Source: Prorocentrum cordatum (Eukaryota; Sar; Dinophyceae; Prorocentrales; Prorocentraceae). From it: a stretch of DNA of 52,000 nucleotides. The notes below the pieces were generated by a model, which saw only the letters and a program-made list of their open reading frames with translations, ran no database searches and was not told where the DNA came from. The number at the start of each line of letters is the position of its first letter. The first letter of the stretch is position 1. The position numbers were made by a program, and so were the translations under genes. Below are positions 1 to 9,799 of the stretch, in pieces. Location: contig CAUYUJ010012202.1 in NCBI GenBank assembly GCA_963575745.1, positions 64,001 to 116,000 of the forward strand. The letters are read 5' to 3'.

Positions 1-627
1 TGTGGAAAGGAGAGGAGAAAGGGGGGATCGATCAAAAGCCCATGGGACTTCACATGCGTTCCACAATGCCTCGGAACTAGGATCTGTTAAACCGAGATGG
101 GTTCGCTGAGTCGCTCTGGTGCCGGGGGTGGGCTGTGGCACTGTAGCAACAGTACACGGGTATATCGACGTATCTGTACGAATGCCTCCAGGCCCTCCCG
201 AGGAGGAGATCGCGGAACGCACGTTCGTTAAAGTCTATTTGGGCGGGCTGCCTTCATTAGGACTGCGCGGCGTCAGTAATGCTCTCTCGAATCGGCTACA
301 GATTTTGCCTTGCAGCAAAAGCACGCCGCCTGTTTCTTGAAGCAGCGGACACAACTACACCCAGTGACCAAAAATACGAATACAAGCAGAAGCCACTGCT
401 GGTGGCACGATGCCCTCGAAGAGGCGAAAGATGGGAGTTCTTGGGAGTTCCATGCTCAGCATTAACACCTACACTTATTAGCCCTGTGAAGTCGCGCCGC
501 GGGCCCAGGCGCCGACGGACAACCCCTCCAAGCCCGATGGCAATAAGACTGGCATGCAACTGGGGACATACAGCGGCCTAGGACGAGAACGTCCCAGAGT
601 CTCCCTGTACAGTAACGCGTTTGTCCC
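1..627. other. No recognisable gene
   Basis: I see no convincing coding sequence, RNA gene or clear repeat here. Open frames on both strands are short and of mixed composition. The block lies downstream, in LINE orientation, of the decayed LINE at 628-3238 and may hold its unrecognised 3' end. Confidence 0.4.
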
Positions 628-1656
628 TCATTGCGTCCCGAGCGGAGCTCGAACAAGGAACCCAACCACGATTGCCATCGTCACTGAGGAGGGGCCTCGT
701 CGCAATGGACTGCATCCTGCAATCATGCCATCGGGCCGCGGATCAGCCATTGTCCTCGCAGCATCTGCCAGGTGCAGCGCGGAGATAGAATGGAAAAAGG
801 GTCGGAAACCCGAAGGCGTCGGGCTTTGCAACTGCTCGCCGCGATTGGGCAACCAAGGCCCTGGTCCACGGACCAGTTTGCACAGCATGTCACGCTCTGT
901 GTCGATCAGGTCGCTTGTGGGAACGACCAGCTGCGATACAAAAGTGAGCAAGGTGATAGCAACGAAATTGCACAGCAATGCTGAGGCAGGAAGTTCAGAC
1001 ATAGGTCGTAGACGCACCCTAGTCTTGAAATATATTTGTGGGTCGGGGCACCAATGAAGAAGCCCCGGCGCCGGATCCTTAGACGGCCCCCGCAGATTTG
1101 CCAGACAACGCTTTCTCGAACTGGCTCCACTCTGGTATGTCCTCCTGGATCAGCTGATCAAAACTATGCAAGGTATGCTCCACAAATGAATGATTACACA
1201 TTTTTGCGCTAGGCTTCGAAGGTTTGATGTAGTCGCAGACTTGTGGAACAGCAAGATGGCAACTGGTCCATCCACGAACATGCGGGTGAGGACTAGTCCG
1301 CGAGTGCCCGCACCAACGATTTGCCGCTCGGGTGGGACGACATCGAACGCCAGTACGGGTCGAGGGCAACCATCAAGAGAGTCGGGCTGACAGGGCAACC
1401 CTGCTCCACTCCTTGCGTCCTTTCAATCACGAGGGATACCCTGCCACTGAAACTGCAAACGTGGCAGTTGCGAGCGTACAGATGATGGAATGCCGTCATA
1501 GTTCTGGTGGGCACTCCGATGATCTCCACAACCTTCCAACGATAACATAATGACAAGCGCGGGAATGCAGCCCCGAATTCGCTCAGTAAACATGCTGGGG
1601 TTTCTGTCGCCTGTAGCCGGCCATCTTGGTGGCCACAGGAAAAGGCGGCCGTCGCC

Positions 1657-1675
1657 GTGTGTGTGTGTGTGTGTT
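1657..1675. repeat. (GT)n microsatellite inside the LINE RT
   Basis: A run of about nine GT units lies between the fingers and palm of the degenerate LINE and is translated as alternating His-Thr on the minus strand. It probably expanded after the element lost function. Confidence 0.85.
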
Positions 1676-1923
1676 CGCCTTCCATCACATTGTCCATCGT
1701 CTGCCGTCCCTTGATAAATCCACGCTGGGCGTTCGCTGCCCACTGGCCGACTGCAGGCTCCGACTCGGGTGACGGCGACACCAACAGTACAGTGGCGGTG
1801 GCCGACGCGTCCCAGCCTGGCGGCGTGCACCAGACTGCGAGGAGTTCGATATCCTCTGAGCTGGACGGGGGAGCAACAGCAACAGCAGGGAGGGGAGACA
1901 AGACAAGACGACAAACATGAGGG

Positions 1924-2387
1924 GGGCACCCGTGTGAGCGGAAAACCGACTCGGGTGAACTGGCACGAAGGCACTTCGCATTGTACCACCAGCTGAGGCC
2001 GGAGTCACACCTGAAGCGCACAAACACTGGAAAAGGCCCACCCTGCAGGTTCGGAACGCACCACAACGTTCAGCGGTGGTGCGGCCTCCCCTTAGCTCAG
2101 GCCCCCGCGGGAGCAGTGCCGAAACGCGCCCGGCACCCAGCAAGGCGTGAGGGTGCAAACCCGACTCGTCTGGCTGATACTCCAGGGCGGGCCTGTGCTC
2201 AGGGGGGGCCGCACCACCGCTCAACGATGTGGTGTGTTCCGAACTTGCCGGGTGGGCCCTTTCCAGTGTTTGTGCGCTTCAAGTTTGGCTCCGGCCTTAG
2301 CAATTGGTGCAATGCGAAGCGCCCCCGGGCCAGCTCACCCGAGTCGGTTTTCCGCTCACACGGGCGCCTCCTTCCCCTGCGACTGCA
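1924..2387. mobile_element. Foldback or MITE-like element inserted in the LINE
   Basis: The left arm (about 1924-2110) and right arm (about 2190-2387) are long imperfect inverted repeats. Each outer end carries CCCGTGTGAGCGGAAAACCG or its complement, and each arm contains a copy of CCAGTGTTTGTGCGCTTCA. The unpaired centre is about 80 bp. No transposase is encoded. It separates RT fingers from palm in the LINE, so it inserted after the LINE. A target duplication could not be defined because the flanks are G- or C-rich. A large nonautonomous DNA transposon is the simplest reading. A local inverted duplication is the alternative. Confidence 0.75.
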
Positions 2388-3238
2388 GGCTTGAGCAAGT
2401 GGTTCACGGCTGAGGCGACAATCTTGACGTCTGTATTGCGCCTGAAAGGGCCGCTTGTCCTGGAGAGGCCTGAAGCCACGAGAACCCGTGGCAGGATCAG
2501 GCCCTTTCGTAAGAAGTTCGAAGTGCCAATCAAGCGTTATTTTCTCTAGGAATGGCGGCCCGGCGAGCCAGTCGACCATAGCATGGAAGAGGGCTCGTTG
2601 GCACCACTCCAGCGCGCTCCTCCACACGCAGTAGAGAACGCCATCTGTGCCAGGAGCAAAGTCCACCAATCCACGAAGCACTCGCGAAAACTCTGGGCAG
2701 CTGGTGCTCCAGTGGATGTTCGGGAGGGCGACGGTGTGCCCGTCGAGAACTAGCGGGCGGTGAGCTCATCGACAGGCTGCGCAGCAACCGCAGGACCCCA
2801 ATGGCTCGATACCGCAGCATGCGCGCGGGCAGCGTCTATGATAGGGAGGCCGTCGGTATCCAAAAAGTCCTGCAAACCCGTTAGGCGCCGTCTCGGGGAG
2901 AATTGCGCGACCCACGAGAATATAATTGCACTGTTCTGGCTCTTGTGGCAGTCAGGCAAAGAACTGCAGTCTTCTAGCTCCCGCAATCGGTCCGCGGTGG
3001 TCGTCTGGCTGAAGCTCCTTACGAGCACCTCGATGGCGAATTGTTCAGGGGCCCAATCCTGTGGGCAACAGCTGCCCGGGATGTCCTGGACCTCAGAGCA
3101 AACAGGAGCAGCAATCAACGCCTGCTTGGTGTTTTTGCAGTGGGTTGCCCGCAAGACTCCCAGGCACCACCGACATTTTTCTTCCGAAGTGTGGGCGCCA
3201 TGACGCTGGACGCGTCGCTTGATCTCCTGGGCTGCCAT

Positions 3239-3823
3239 ATGAAAGAGGTCCTTCAGATGTACTTCTGCACTCCAGGATGATCAAATTAGCTGGGGCCTCA
3301 AATTCTCGAGTACCACCTCCCAGACAAGCTGCCAATACACCCACTTCGGAATCGTAGGGATGCGAGCCTTTCGCCATGAATGAGCTTCCCATGAACGAGC
3401 TTCCCCTGCATGCGAGCAAGCAATATCTCGCTGGAGCGATCCACGCTCTCTCGCTCTCTCTCCCTCCTGCACGCCTCTACAATGGACAGATACGATGATA
3501 AATCTGTCTGTGCGAACTCCGCCGACCCTGTCGGTGTGTGCGTGTGTGAGGGGCTTTTTCGTTTGATTCGTCAAAGTCGCCGCTCCACCCCGATCCCTGG
3601 GTCCTCCTCCTCAAGCGTTCAAGCCAAAGGGAAATCCAATAACGTCGTAATCGAGTCGACAGAAAGCCCCTTCCCTTTGATCCCTCCCCCGTCGGGAGGG
3701 GTGGGAGTTCCGCAGGGGGGGTCCTGGGGGGCTGTTGGGGGGTCCCAGGGGTTGTGACCCCACCACCCGGGGGGGGGGGGGGGGAACCGTTCCTTTGAAA
3801 AGCTTTCGGCTCCAGAGCGTCAA
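3239..3823. other. No recognisable gene
   Basis: Only short open frames and simple sequence are seen, including a TCTC-rich stretch near 3447-3470 and a G-run of about 15 near 3770-3784. I find no RNA gene or mobile-element hallmark. Confidence 0.4.
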
Positions 3824-3937
3824 CGTCGCCGTCGTCATCGCCGTCGCCATCGTCGCCGTCGTCGCCGTCGCAGTCGCAGTCGCAGTCGCCGTCGCCGTCG
3901 GCGTCGCCGTCGGCGTCGGCGTCGGAGTCGTCGTCGC

Positions 3938-3995
<58 letters not shown>

Positions 3996-3996
3996 C
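3824..3996. repeat. (GTC)n / (GTCGCC)n trinucleotide array
   Basis: About 170 bp of GTC units with CAT, GCC and GGC variants becomes nearly pure GTC at its right end. It opens all three forward frames into Val/Ala- or Ser/Arg-rich peptides, which I treat as artefacts. Confidence 0.95.
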
Positions 3997-4693
3997 CCTT
4001 TCAGGGTCGAAAATACCGGCCGTCAGGCCTGAGCAATTTTGGGGCACATTCTTCGTCGATCTTTGAGAATCCTGATGTGCCTTGGATTTTCTGTGGGTCC
4101 ATTGGGCCAACGGGGACTAAGACAATCCCGTGAGGCACCTGCTGGATCTTTATCTGATGCGGCTACTGCGTTCATGTTTCTTCTTGTCACTCTTTGTTGT
4201 CCATCTCTCTTTCCCTGCATCTATAAGTATCTCTCTCTGTCTCTCTCCCTCTCTCTGTTCTCCCTGGCGTGATCGCCCAGGGGCTGGGCGCCTGATCTGC
4301 TTTGCCGGCGGTTCCTCGGTGGTGAATATCGCCTCCGCGCCGCGCCGCGGGGCGTGCTATCCGCAGGACAGCAAGACTCGCGCGGCGTCTGAAAGGCGGC
4401 GCCCGCCCGTCCGCGACGCCGCTGGCCTGTAGCCCCTTTCCCCGACATCTTGGCGCCGTGGAAAGAACCACGACGGAGGTTGTTCGTCGATTTCGACCTC
4501 CTGGGGCCCTCGCTGGGCCTGGGAGGCGAGGTCGGAGACGCGATACCAGGATAATGATGAAGAGCAAGATGAGAACAAATCCGAATGATGATGATGATGG
4601 GGAAGATAGGCATGATGTGGGTGAGCATAAGAGTGACACCATGAAACTCGGGGGCGAGCGTCACGAGCATGCCAGGGGGTGAGCTAATGGCTA
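3997..4693. other. No recognisable gene; short CT and GAT repeats
   Basis: Contains a (CT)n-rich stretch near 4231-4260 and a short GAT run near 4587-4600. Open frames on both strands are of biased composition without recognisable domains. Confidence 0.35.
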
Positions 4694-5677
4694 ATGTTCT
4701 TGTTCAGAGGACCTGGACTTTGCGAGGTGGGGCTGGACTCCAACAGCGTTCCCTTCAAACTCCAAACATGTGCCGTGTCATCCAGCAGCGAGGACAAAGG
4801 GCGAATTCCACATGCCATGCGCTTTCTCTTCCAACTCTTCTTCCCTTCGGGGAAAGGTTTATCAGTGACTTTGTCACTGGGGCCGACAAGCTTCCGGATG
4901 TGCGATGTCACGTTTGCGGGCGCACCTGGCGCACTCTGCGGGTGCCCCGGACGTGGCGCACCCGGCGCGGCTGGATCGCACGGCGCACATGGCGCACGCG
5001 AAGCACGCGGCGCATCTGGTGCGCGAGGCGTGCCTGGCACGCTCTGGCCCCAGGCGCGCCTGGCAGACCTGGTATGTTTGGAGACCTTTTTTCAGCCACT
5101 GAGCCGAACTCCGATTTTCAAAACTGTACAAGCCTTGGGCCCTGGTTCGCCCTTGAAGGCGGTCATGTTCTCGCCAATTGTTCGAGCCCGCACCCGGCCG
5201 CGACTTGCCAGGGCGTCCCGACAAGAAGACAATAGTAACAAAACAACCGTTTGCAATCGCTCCTCCGACGACAACGGCGCAAGGGCCCGCCCTTTTGGCC
5301 GAACGCCTCGAAAAAAAACGGAATGCTGCAGATGCGCCCGGACGCGAGGCAGAAACAACAGGTGGAAGAAGGGAAGAAAAAAGGCGAAGAAGGGGAAGGC
5401 CGGAAGGGGCCCGCGACCCCCCGCAACCATGACGGGAATACCGCCAAAAACAAGCACGCGCCATGAACGATCGGTGAAACGCGCGCCCCGCCTGAGACAG
5501 CCGAGCCGGGGGCCCCCGGGCCAACTTCGCCCCAGGACTCCACCCAGGGAAGAAAGGATGAAACAAAAAACACCCAGGGCCCAAAAACGAAGACGGGCGC
5601 AACTTTTACGGGAGAAGGAGAATGCGCCGGAAGCCCCGCCCGAAGGCGGGGCGGCCACGCTGGAAGGCGACTCCTAA
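4694..5677 (+). CDS. Doubtful ORF with collagen-like Gly-X-Y stretch
   Basis: A 327-codon frame from ATG 4694 to TAA 5677. Residues about 75-115 are Gly-Ala-X-rich because the DNA there is a degenerate 9-bp repeat. The C-terminal half is Lys/Arg/Pro-rich. I recognise no domain, signal peptide or catalytic motif, and equally long frames exist on the opposite strand. Codon use follows GC richness and repeats, so the frame may be non-coding. I list it only because it is the longest unbroken frame in this interval. Confidence 0.15.
   Translation: MFLFRGPGLCEVGLDSNSVPFKLQTCAVSSSSEDKGRIPHAMRFLFQLFFPSGKGLSVTLSLGPTSFRMCDVTFAGAPGALCGCPGRGAPGAAGSHGAHGAREARGASGARGVPGTLWPQARLADLVCLETFFQPLSRTPIFKTVQALGPGSPLKAVMFSPIVRARTRPRLARASRQEDNSNKTTVCNRSSDDNGARARPFGRTPRKKTECCRCARTRGRNNRWKKGRKKAKKGKAGRGPRPPATMTGIPPKTSTRHERSVKRAPRLRQPSRGPPGQLRPRTPPREERMKQKTPRAQKRRRAQLLREKENAPEAPPEGGAATLEGDS
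4920..5070. repeat. Degenerate 9-bp repeat around GGCGCAC
   Basis: Repeated CTGGCGCAC / GGCGCACCC-like units about 9 bp apart explain the Gly-X-Y appearance of the overlapping frame. Confidence 0.6.
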
Positions 5678-6047
5678 AAGTTCAGTTGCGGGAGCTCGGC
5701 GAGGTTCGATGCGCGGTTTTCTTCCTCGCTTGGTTGCCCCTCTCCTGCAGGGATCGACCCGTGCGAATAGGAGGCGCGGGAGGGGGCGCGCGTGGAAATT
5801 GCTCAAGAAAAAAAAAAGAGAAACCAGAAACGACGATGTCCACTGAAGGCCAAACATTCACTTAAAGGCAAAACCAGCCGCATAATATAATAGCGACGAG
5901 ATTCGCGAAATAATGAAACGACAGAGGATTGGGTGTGTCCTTTGGGGGCAAACTCTGTTTCTCTGTGCAGGCCCAAAACTCCGATGGTCTGATTCATGTC
6001 TGCGCTGGAACTCTGATTCAAGTCTGGCCCTCTGCGCCATCTCTGAT
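5678..6047. other. No gene seen; A/T-richer spacer
   Basis: A poly(A) run near 5808-5818 and a short imperfect CTGATTCAAGTCTGG-type sequence near 5990-6047, which looks like a decayed forerunner of the 53-bp repeat that follows. Nothing else is recognisable. Confidence 0.4.
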
Positions 6048-6180
6048 TTAGGTCTGACTGGGACTCCGATTTAACTCTGGCTCTAAGACCCAAGACTGGC
6101 TTAGGTCTGACTGGAACTCTGATTTAACTCTGGCCCTAAGACCCAAGTCTGATTTAGGTATGAGCGGGAACTCTACTTAA
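6048..6180. repeat. 53-bp tandem repeat, about 2.5 copies
   Basis: Units start at 6048, 6101 and 6154 with the opening TTAGGTCTGACTGG or a close variant. Spacing is exactly 53 bp. The copies share a central GATTTAACTCTGGC block. The third copy is partial. Confidence 0.85.
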
Positions 6181-8263
6181 AGTATTATAGTTTGGTTTGG
6201 GCGTGCCGAAACCAATGTCGCGGCGTCGGCCCAGAACGCCGCCGGGTCGGCCCTGTGCGCATGCGTCTTCAAGAACAACAGGAAGAATGCGCTAGCCGAG
6301 GGGCGGGTCATGGCTGAGGGCCCAGCCGCCAGCTGCCAAATGCTGCGAGCTTGGCCCGCCTGCGGACGCCGCCCTACTGTAACGCTAAAGTGAACGCCTG
6401 CGCGGGGGGCACGGGGCAGCGCCCCCCGCCCGCGCGGCCCTGCCCAGAGTTGCTCAACTGCGGATAGGGCGAAAAAAAAACGCCCGAGGCTCGCCCCGCA
6501 GGGCTGCCAGCTGCCGCGCCGCGAAAGGATGCGCGGCGCGGTGGCCGCCCCAATGTCCGCCGCCCGCCCGGGACAGATCGGGGGCGGGCAGCGCGGAAGA
6601 GAAGCGCCGCACTTTTCGGAGGGCTTGGGGGCGCGGAAGTGCCCTGGGCGGTTTCTGCAAGGCTTCGGGAAATGGGCAGGGCCCGGGAGGGGCTCGGAAG
6701 GTTTTCGAAGGCGGAGGTGGCCAGGGAAGGCGCCCGGTGAGATTGGGGGAGCGGGGCGAGCTGGGGGGATTACTCAGAGGTCAAGAGTCAAGAAGAATGT
6801 CGAAAGCCTAGCAGGGCTTTGAAGGTGCATGGGGGGTTTGTCTTGGGAGCTTTTCGGAAGTTGCCGGAGGGTGCCGGAGCGTCGGGGCCGCGTCCGAACG
6901 CTCGCAGTCGCCGGGCACTTTCGCTCGCTCAGACGCGCCCCTCCCATCCGTTTTACGTCGTCGGCGGGGTGGTCGCATTAGCGGTGGTTCTTGCTTCGCG
7001 GCGTAGAGCGGCTGGGAACCGAGAGTCGCCGCGTTGCCCCGCGCCTGCTCGGCGGCGCGGGGAAGGACGGGGGGGCCCCCATCGGCGTCGGAGGCGGCGC
7101 GAGGCCCCGGGGGACTTTCAAAGCCCCGGCGGGGTGCGAAGGGGCCGGGCGGGATTTCAGCGGGGCAGGGGCCGCGGCTCGGGGGTCGCCCCCATGCCGG
7201 CGTGGGCGCCGCCGGGGGAAATTCTGCGGAGGGGCCTTCGGCGGGCCTTCAATGGGAACCTTCGGCGATCTCTTGGGCCGCGCCGGGATTGTTTTGAGCC
7301 CGCTGGCGTGGTGGTGCCGTCGGGCCACCCGGCGCGTTGGAAAGCCGCTCGGGTGGGCGCATCTGGGCGGCGGTCTCGGAAACGCCTCGGAGCCCCCCGG
7401 GGCCCGAGGGCGGCTTTCCTGGGCCACCTGGGGGGCCCGTTGGGCGGCCGACAGCCTCGGTGCTGTTTCGGAAGAATCTCGGGGCAACCCCGAATTTTTT
7501 GGAAGCCCTCGCCGGCCGTCTCGGGGCGATGGAGCGGGCGAGGGCGCGAAAACCGCCGAATAACATAAGGTGCGCGCATGGCGCTGCCCATTGGGATTAT
7601 CTGGCAAATTCTTTTTTTTTTGAAGGGGTCGGGTTGTGTAGTTTTGAAACGGCACTGGGGCTGCTGAGGGCCCCTGCGCGCGCGCTCGAAGCGAAACTTT
7701 GGGCCCTCGCGAAGGTGGGCCGCGGCCGTTTGGGAGGCCATCTTGGTCAATCTGGGCATGCGAGCGCGAGGTGTGCGCGCGCGCCCGCAGTTCGGCCGGC
7801 CGGCTGGAAGGCCGCCCAGAACCCGCTGGAAGCGCCGCGCGGGTGGAATCTCTGCGAGCTCCCGGGGCGGCGACCCTTTCGGCTCTCAGCCCGTCCCGCC
7901 ATGTATAATTATAGATAAGTGCATATAACCATAATGAATATGAGGCTCCGTGCGTTCGTCCATTGGGGGGCTCTTCGCGGGCGCCAGAATTTTGCGCCGG
8001 GGGCTGCCCGGATTTTCGGCTCTTGGCGGCCCAGGGCGCACATTTGGGAGGAGGGCCCTCGGGCATCTTGCGACATGTCTCCTCCGGCCCCGTCTCGGGG
8101 GCCGACCGGTTTTCCGCGGCGGCCGCCGGGGCGGCCCGGGGCGATATTCTAAGCGTCTCGTGTTTTTGTTTTTGCGCTGAATTGCCCCGGGCGCTCTGCC
8201 GAAGGGCCCGCCGCGCGATGTCGCGTGAACTCTTGGGCCTGCTCAAGGGCCTTCTTGACGGGG

Positions 8264-8345
8264 GGGCCCTCCTCCTCCTCCTCCCTCCTCCTCCTCCTCC
8301 TCCACCTCCTCCTCCTCCTCCCCCCTCCCCCTCCCCCCCCCGCCA
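8264..8345. repeat. Polypyrimidine (CTC)n-rich tract
   Basis: About 80 bp of CCT/CTC units ending in a C-run. It is complementary in character to the polypurine tract at 8493-8577. Confidence 0.85.
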
Positions 8346-8492
8346 TCCTCGTCCTCCTCTTCTTCTTGCTCCTTCTTCGGCCTCGGGCTGGGCCGAGGAT
8401 GGCCGGGGCGCCCGTCGGCGGCGCGCGCCTTCTTGCGGCGGCGACGCCCTGCGAAAGCAAGCGGGGGCTCGGGAATCCAAGCGGGGCAGGGG

Positions 8493-8577
8493 GCGGGGGG
8501 CGCGGGGGGCGGGGGCGGGGGGGGCGGCGGGGGGGGGGGGAGGGGGAGGAGGAAGAGGAGCTCGAGGAGGAGGAGGG
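8493..8577. repeat. Polypurine (GGGGA / GGA)n tract
   Basis: G-rich purine tract with GGGGGCGGG, GGGGGAGGAGG and GAGGAGGAGG stretches, about 150 bp downstream of a pyrimidine tract of similar length. Confidence 0.8.
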
Positions 8578-8608
8578 ACGAGCGTCCGCGGGTTGAGGTC
8601 CCACCTCC

Positions 8609-9775
8609 TCACGCCCCAGGGCCGCGCGGCCGCGCCTCGGGCCTCGCAGGCTCGGCTTTGGCGTCCAGGTCGTCGAAGGAATGGTCGTCGAGGTCGGCTC
8701 CCTCGTCGTAGTTCTCGCTGGGAATGTAGTCGGGGAAGACCGCGGACAGGTTGCCGCCGTCGCAGGTCCCATCAGTCCCAGGCTCGACGCTGCCATTGGA
8801 GAGGTTCGCCTCCAGCAAGGGCATCATCTCCAGGAGGCGCGGGTCGGTGAGGTCAGCGTCGGAGGCCGCAAGAGCCAGCTCGTCAGCAGGTTCTTCAAGA
8901 GGGGCATCCGCCTCGTCTTCAGGGGCGCGCTCGTCGCCATGCACCTCCGTGTCGTAGAGCGCCTGCAAGTGCGTCGGGCCCTCGAGGTCGGACTGGGCGT
9001 CGCCGACGTTCTGGGCAGAGCCGTCGACAGCAGGGGGGGGGGGCCTCGACGGAGGCAGGCTGGCCCAACGCCACGGCCCAGCGTTAGCAGCCGCGGGATC
9101 CAACCTTCCACCGCGCCCAGCAGCAGGGGCAGCAAGTTGCAGAGGCCCAGGAGGGCGCTCATCGGGAAGGCCGGATCTATCGTGAAGAGGGGGCCTATCA
9201 GCACGCGGAGTAGCAGGAAGGCGATGTCCATGGGGCCGTTCTTCAGGAAGGTCAGATCTATCAGATGGAGGGGGCCGCGCCTCACGACGAGGGGCTGGAA
9301 GAGGAAGCGAACCAGGAAGGGGGCCATCAGGCAGCGCAGCGGGCGGAGCTGAGTTGGCGCTTCCAGACGTAGGAAATGTAGCCATAGCAGTCGCCGACAC
9401 AGGGTTCACCCATGCCAGAACATCAGCGTCAGCGCCAGGAGGTGGCGGCCCCGATGAACTGCCAGAAGGCCACGACGGGTAGCAACTCGACGACGAGAGA
9501 AGCTGGACTTGCCATGTTCCAAGCGGCTTCGGCTCGTCACCAAAAAGGTACTCGAACTCATCGTCGTTCATAAAGTCGCTGTCGAACGGTGGCGGAGGGC
9601 CTGCGCCTGAGGCCTCCTCTTGGTCATTCAGCTCGTCCAAGAGGCGCAGGTCCCCGTCAGTTGGTGACGGATGCTCTGGCGGCAGAGTGGCTTCGCTCTC
9701 GTTGGCCGAGTAGACTTCAGGGTCGTCAGACGAAGGGATCGATCGTATCTTAGGGCGGGGCGGGTCCACATCCAT
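8609..9775 (-). CDS. Unrecognised acidic, Pro/Ala-rich ORF
   Basis: A 388-codon frame beginning MDVDPPRPK. It has acidic patches (SDDPEVYSANESE near the N-terminus, NYDEGADLDDHSFDDLD near the C-terminus) and a low-complexity centre rich in Pro, Arg, Asp and Leu with repeated RPPLHDRSGLPDERPPG-type units. No transmembrane segment or known domain is visible. The acidic composition differs from neighbouring GC-driven frames, which is why I keep it. It could be a host exon or an accessory retroelement ORF. The coding-like frames immediately upstream (9800-11180) may belong to the same transcription unit. Confidence 0.4.
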   Translation of the reverse strand: MDVDPPRPKIRSIPSSDDPEVYSANESEATLPPEHPSPTDGDLRLLDELNDQEEASGAGPPPPFDSDFMNDDEFEYLFGDEPKPLGTWQVQLLSSSSCYPSWPSGSSSGPPPPGADADVLAWVNPVSATAMATFPTSGSANSAPPAALPDGPLPGSLPLPAPRREARPPPSDRSDLPEERPHGHRLPATPRADRPPLHDRSGLPDERPPGPLQLAAPAAGRGGRLDPAAANAGPWRWASLPPSRPPPPAVDGSAQNVGDAQSDLEGPTHLQALYDTEVHGDERAPEDEADAPLEEPADELALAASDADLTDPRLLEMMPLLEANLSNGSVEPGTDGTCDGGNLSAVFPDYIPSENYDEGADLDDHSFDDLDAKAEPARPEARPRGPGA

Positions 9776-9799
9776 GTGCTCAAGCGTGAGGTTGTGGAA

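Larger units (their letters stand above)
628..3238 (-). pseudogene. Degenerate LINE (non-LTR retrotransposon) reverse transcriptase
   Basis: The pieces read in order on the minus strand. 3238-2750 resembles the linker between endonuclease and RT (an AHAAVSSHWG stretch). 2681-2388 has the RT fingers (LLTKGPDP, FRPLQDKRP). After a foldback insertion, 1923-1293 has the palm: QRGFIKGRQTMDNV, a motif A-like EFGAAFP whose usual Asp is Glu, and the QGCPVSP box. The catalytic block reads VRALAD and then a TAG where the second Asp is expected. Thumb-like sequence follows at 1130-628 (FVSQLVVP and GPGPWLP). Frameshifts, stops, a (GT)n run and the insertion make it inactive. Family assignment is from motif order. 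No complete endonuclease was found. Confidence 0.8.
6181..8608. other. Very GC-rich region without convincing gene
   Basis: Long frames run on both strands, including a minus frame at 6978-8612, but they are Pro/Arg/Ala/Gly-rich and reflect composition. Only a short A/T-rich island (about 7900-7945) breaks the GC-rich sequence. I find no domain, splice pattern or RNA gene. A polypyrimidine tract near 8264-8345 and a polypurine tract near 8493-8577 are listed separately. Confidence 0.4.

Noticed and set aside
1388-1404. Match to the 14-bp hairpin motif (AGGGCAACCCTG)
   Set aside because: It encodes the conserved EQGCPV box of the LINE RT, so the resemblance is due to coding constraint.
6978-8612. 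544-codon minus frame and other long frames over GC-rich DNA
   Set aside because: Pro/Arg/Ala/Gly composition, equally long frames on the other strand and no domain. Caused by lack of A/T-rich stops.
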